This document shows, piece by piece, positions 14,189 to 15,785 of a stretch of 15,785 bases of DNA. The position numbers and the translations under genes are program-made. Within the stretch, counting starts at the first letter, position 1. Each line of letters opens with the position of its first letter. Source of the DNA: Candidatus Gottesmanbacteria bacterium CG_4_10_14_0_8_um_filter_37_24. GTDB lineage: Bacteria; Patescibacteriota; Microgenomatia; 2-02-FULL-39-11. Under the pieces are notes generated by a model. It saw only the letters and a program-made list of their open reading frames with translations. It made no database searches and was not told the DNA's origin. The stretch covers positions 1 to 15,785 of the forward strand of contig PFMK01000031.1 in NCBI GenBank assembly GCA_002785215.1. Direction: 5' to 3'.

Positions 14189-15703
14189 TTACGTACCCCA
14201 ACTGAGTTTTACAAGTTTAAGCAAATCTTTGGTTTCCTGATTTTCTATTTCGCTATATTTAGAAATCCGTTCCCGGCTGACTTTATCTTCCACGATCACT
14301 TCTTTTACTTGATCCAGAAGCCATAACACTTTTTGAACAGATTTGCCTGTGGTCTTTTCCACCAAACGGATAACGGCCAGGCTGGCAAAAACGATGGTTA
14401 AATGAGCTTCAATTCTTTCTTTGACGGTATGATAAATTGGCCGGGCTTTCAGGTCGGATTTGCTGATTCTGAAGGACTTTTCTACCTGCCAAAGTTGGGA
14501 ATATTTAACAATGATTTCATTATCAGCTAAATCAATGGCATTAGTAAGATAGCCTTTCAGACCTTCTAGAAGCTGTGATTTTGCTACATTTTCCGTGTTT
14601 ATTTCTAGATCGTTATTTTTAACTTTCTTTAAAAACTTAAATCTTTTGGAAACTACCGAGGGGTTGTTTAACGCAAACTGAGCCCGTTTCAATTGTTTTT
14701 CCCGATCGGATCGGTCCTTATTGGCCCGTTTTTGAGAGTATGAAACAACGAGAACTCTTTTATTTCCAAAATCAAACCGCTTTATTGCTCCGTCTATTTT
14801 AGGAACAGTAATTATTTGTTCCCACATTTTAGCAGGCAAATTTCCAAGTCTTGCTCCTACAATGTATGAAAGATTTTCCATTTCCAGTTCTTCCATATTA
14901 GTGTGGCTGACCATAGCACTGTCAGCCACTACTACAAAGTTGGTCAGATTGTATTTCTGGATAATTTCCCTGATACATGGCAGCATTAAATGTCCCTCAA
15001 ATTTATTGCCGGGAAAAACTCTCAAGTGTAATGGAAAACCATCAGCCGTAACCGTCAGGGTAACCACAAGTTGCGGTTGATGTGCTTTATTATCTTTGGA
15101 AAATCCAAATTTCCTGAGGTCATCCTCATCAAAAGATTCGTAATACAAAGTGGTGACATCAAAAAACAAAACAGAAATGGTCGAATAAAATGACCTGGTA
15201 AAATCAGCTATTTTCTCCTCCAGTTGGCCTTGAAAATCAAGCTTGTAGATTTCTTCCATTGTCCGGTAAAGGCCTGACAGCGAGTACCGCTTATTTAATT
15301 TGCTCTCCAGAAAACTCCTGGTTTTAGCCTTACTTACCGGAAAAATTATTCTGGCAACAACTAAATCAGAAAAACTTTTTTTACCAATCCTGTCAAAATC
15401 TAACGCTTTGTAGAAATGGTAAAAGAAATCAAAAGTCACCGAATCCAAAACCCTCCTGATACAAAACTTTGACAAAACTTCTGTCATCTCTGAGACTGAA
15501 TAGCGGCTGTCAAAAAGAGAAATTGTGCCTGATTTTATTCTTTGATCTTCAATAAATTGTTTGGCCAAGCTGACCAGCTCGTTTATCTCCAATTCATTTC
15601 TGGCTGTCCCCAAGTGTCTAACCACTTTATTTTGTCTGCCGATTTTCCGAACAACCTGAATTTGTATATTGCCGTTTCTGCTCTTCAGCTTTCTTATATG
15701 CAT
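14189..15703 (-). CDS. IS1634/IS4-type DDE transposase
   Basis: 504 residues, apparently full length and intact. The N-terminus has the short beta-rich IS1634-like start (MHIRKLKSRNGNIQIQVV, then GRQNKVVRHLG). The DDE triad is visible: Asp182 in FFDVTTLYYES, Asp261 in VVADSAMVS, and Glu408 in YSQLWQVEKSFRISK, the Y-(2)-R/W-(3)-E-(6)-K signature of IS4-related families. RIEAHLTIVFASLAVIR after the Glu is typical of IS1634. The gene ends in LSWGT immediately before the GC-rich hairpin. The absence of frameshifts suggests recent activity. It cuts and pastes its own element. Confidence 0.93.
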   Translation of the reverse strand: MHIRKLKSRNGNIQIQVVRKIGRQNKVVRHLGTARNELEINELVSLAKQFIEDQRIKSGTISLFDSRYSVSEMTEVLSKFCIRRVLDSVTFDFFYHFYKALDFDRIGKKSFSDLVVARIIFPVSKAKTRSFLESKLNKRYSLSGLYRTMEEIYKLDFQGQLEEKIADFTRSFYSTISVLFFDVTTLYYESFDEDDLRKFGFSKDNKAHQPQLVVTLTVTADGFPLHLRVFPGNKFEGHLMLPCIREIIQKYNLTNFVVVADSAMVSHTNMEELEMENLSYIVGARLGNLPAKMWEQIITVPKIDGAIKRFDFGNKRVLVVSYSQKRANKDRSDREKQLKRAQFALNNPSVVSKRFKFLKKVKNNDLEINTENVAKSQLLEGLKGYLTNAIDLADNEIIVKYSQLWQVEKSFRISKSDLKARPIYHTVKERIEAHLTIVFASLAVIRLVEKTTGKSVQKVLWLLDQVKEVIVEDKVSRERISKYSEIENQETKDLLKLVKLSWGT

Positions 15704-15736
15704 ATCTCTATTCTACAAAAACAGGACGTACCCCAA
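14189..15736 (-). mobile_element. IS1634-like insertion sequence, ends not resolved
   Basis: The element includes the transposase. Clear terminal inverted repeats were not found within the window. Instead an 11-base direct repeat, ACGTACCCCAA, lies at 14191-14201 (within the last transposase codons) and at 15726-15736 (upstream of its start). The right end may lie beyond 15785, and the left end may include the hairpins down to about 14098. Confidence 0.45.
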
Positions 15737-15785
15737 GCAGGCAAAATTACAACTAATTTTGAGGCTAATTATTAGTTAAGAAGTG
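15704..15785. other. Transposase upstream region
   Basis: It contains the second ACGTACCCCAA copy (15726-15736), a possible -10 (TAGAAT on the minus strand, near 15713) and an AACTAAT/ATTAGTT inverted repeat (15751-15757 with 15771-15777) that may belong to the element's outer end. Confidence 0.35.

Noticed and set aside
1..15785. tRNA, rRNA, CRISPR arrays, origins
   Set aside because: No T-loop-like GGTTCGAATCC block, no spaced direct repeats of CRISPR length and no DnaA-box cluster were seen on reading both strands.

Overview
The window is low-GC DNA, apart from one short GC-rich island, with tightly packed genes. It looks bacterial: there is a clear Shine-Dalgarno site (AAAGGAGGG before the gene at 11228), an HrpA-type DEAH helicase, OtsA/OtsB trehalose genes, an HPr-kinase-like protein and an IS1634/IS4-type transposase. 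The style fits the Candidate Phyla Radiation (Patescibacteria, perhaps Microgenomates): many small single-TM proteins of unknown function, low GC and archaeal-looking cofactor genes. That placement is inference, since no rRNA or marker gene is present.

Layout. 1-1579 (+): the tail of an unknown gene, then a 5'-truncated 2-hydroxyacyl-CoA dehydratase-like component overlapping an intact acyl-CoA dehydratase activase. 1807-3101 (+): a small two-TM protein and a SAM-dependent methyltransferase. 3102-3449: non-coding stretch with hairpins. 3450-5714 (-): DEAH/DEIH helicase with an unusual proline-rich, basic C-terminal tail. 5715-6122: non-coding, with two notable inverted repeats. 6123-6871 (+): a membrane-anchored protein whose stop codon overlaps the start of a 62-residue six-cysteine peptide; facing it at 6950-7765 (-) is an HPr-kinase-like protein. 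8073-11104 (+): a membrane-sensor/trehalose-6-phosphate synthase fusion followed 2 nt later by trehalose-6-phosphate phosphatase. 11228-12052 (+): a membrane-anchored protein with two tandem Ig-like repeats. 12078-14086 (-): pantoate kinase, 4-phosphopantoate--beta-alanine ligase (the archaeal route to 4'-phosphopantothenate) and a small membrane protein, apparently one operon. 14189-15703 (-): a transposase directly upstream, separated from that operon by a GC-rich hairpin region.

How the genes work together. OtsA plus OtsB make trehalose from UDP-glucose and glucose-6-phosphate, and the fused extracytoplasmic sensor suggests synthesis tuned by an outside signal. Pantoate kinase and the ligase together replace bacterial PanC/CoaA. 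The cysteine-rich peptide with a YxxP-type leader, a coupled membrane protein and an HPr-kinase-like neighbour form the most plausible unrecognised system here: a candidate ribosomally made, modified peptide (RiPP) locus, though no cyclase or maturase is visible in the window.
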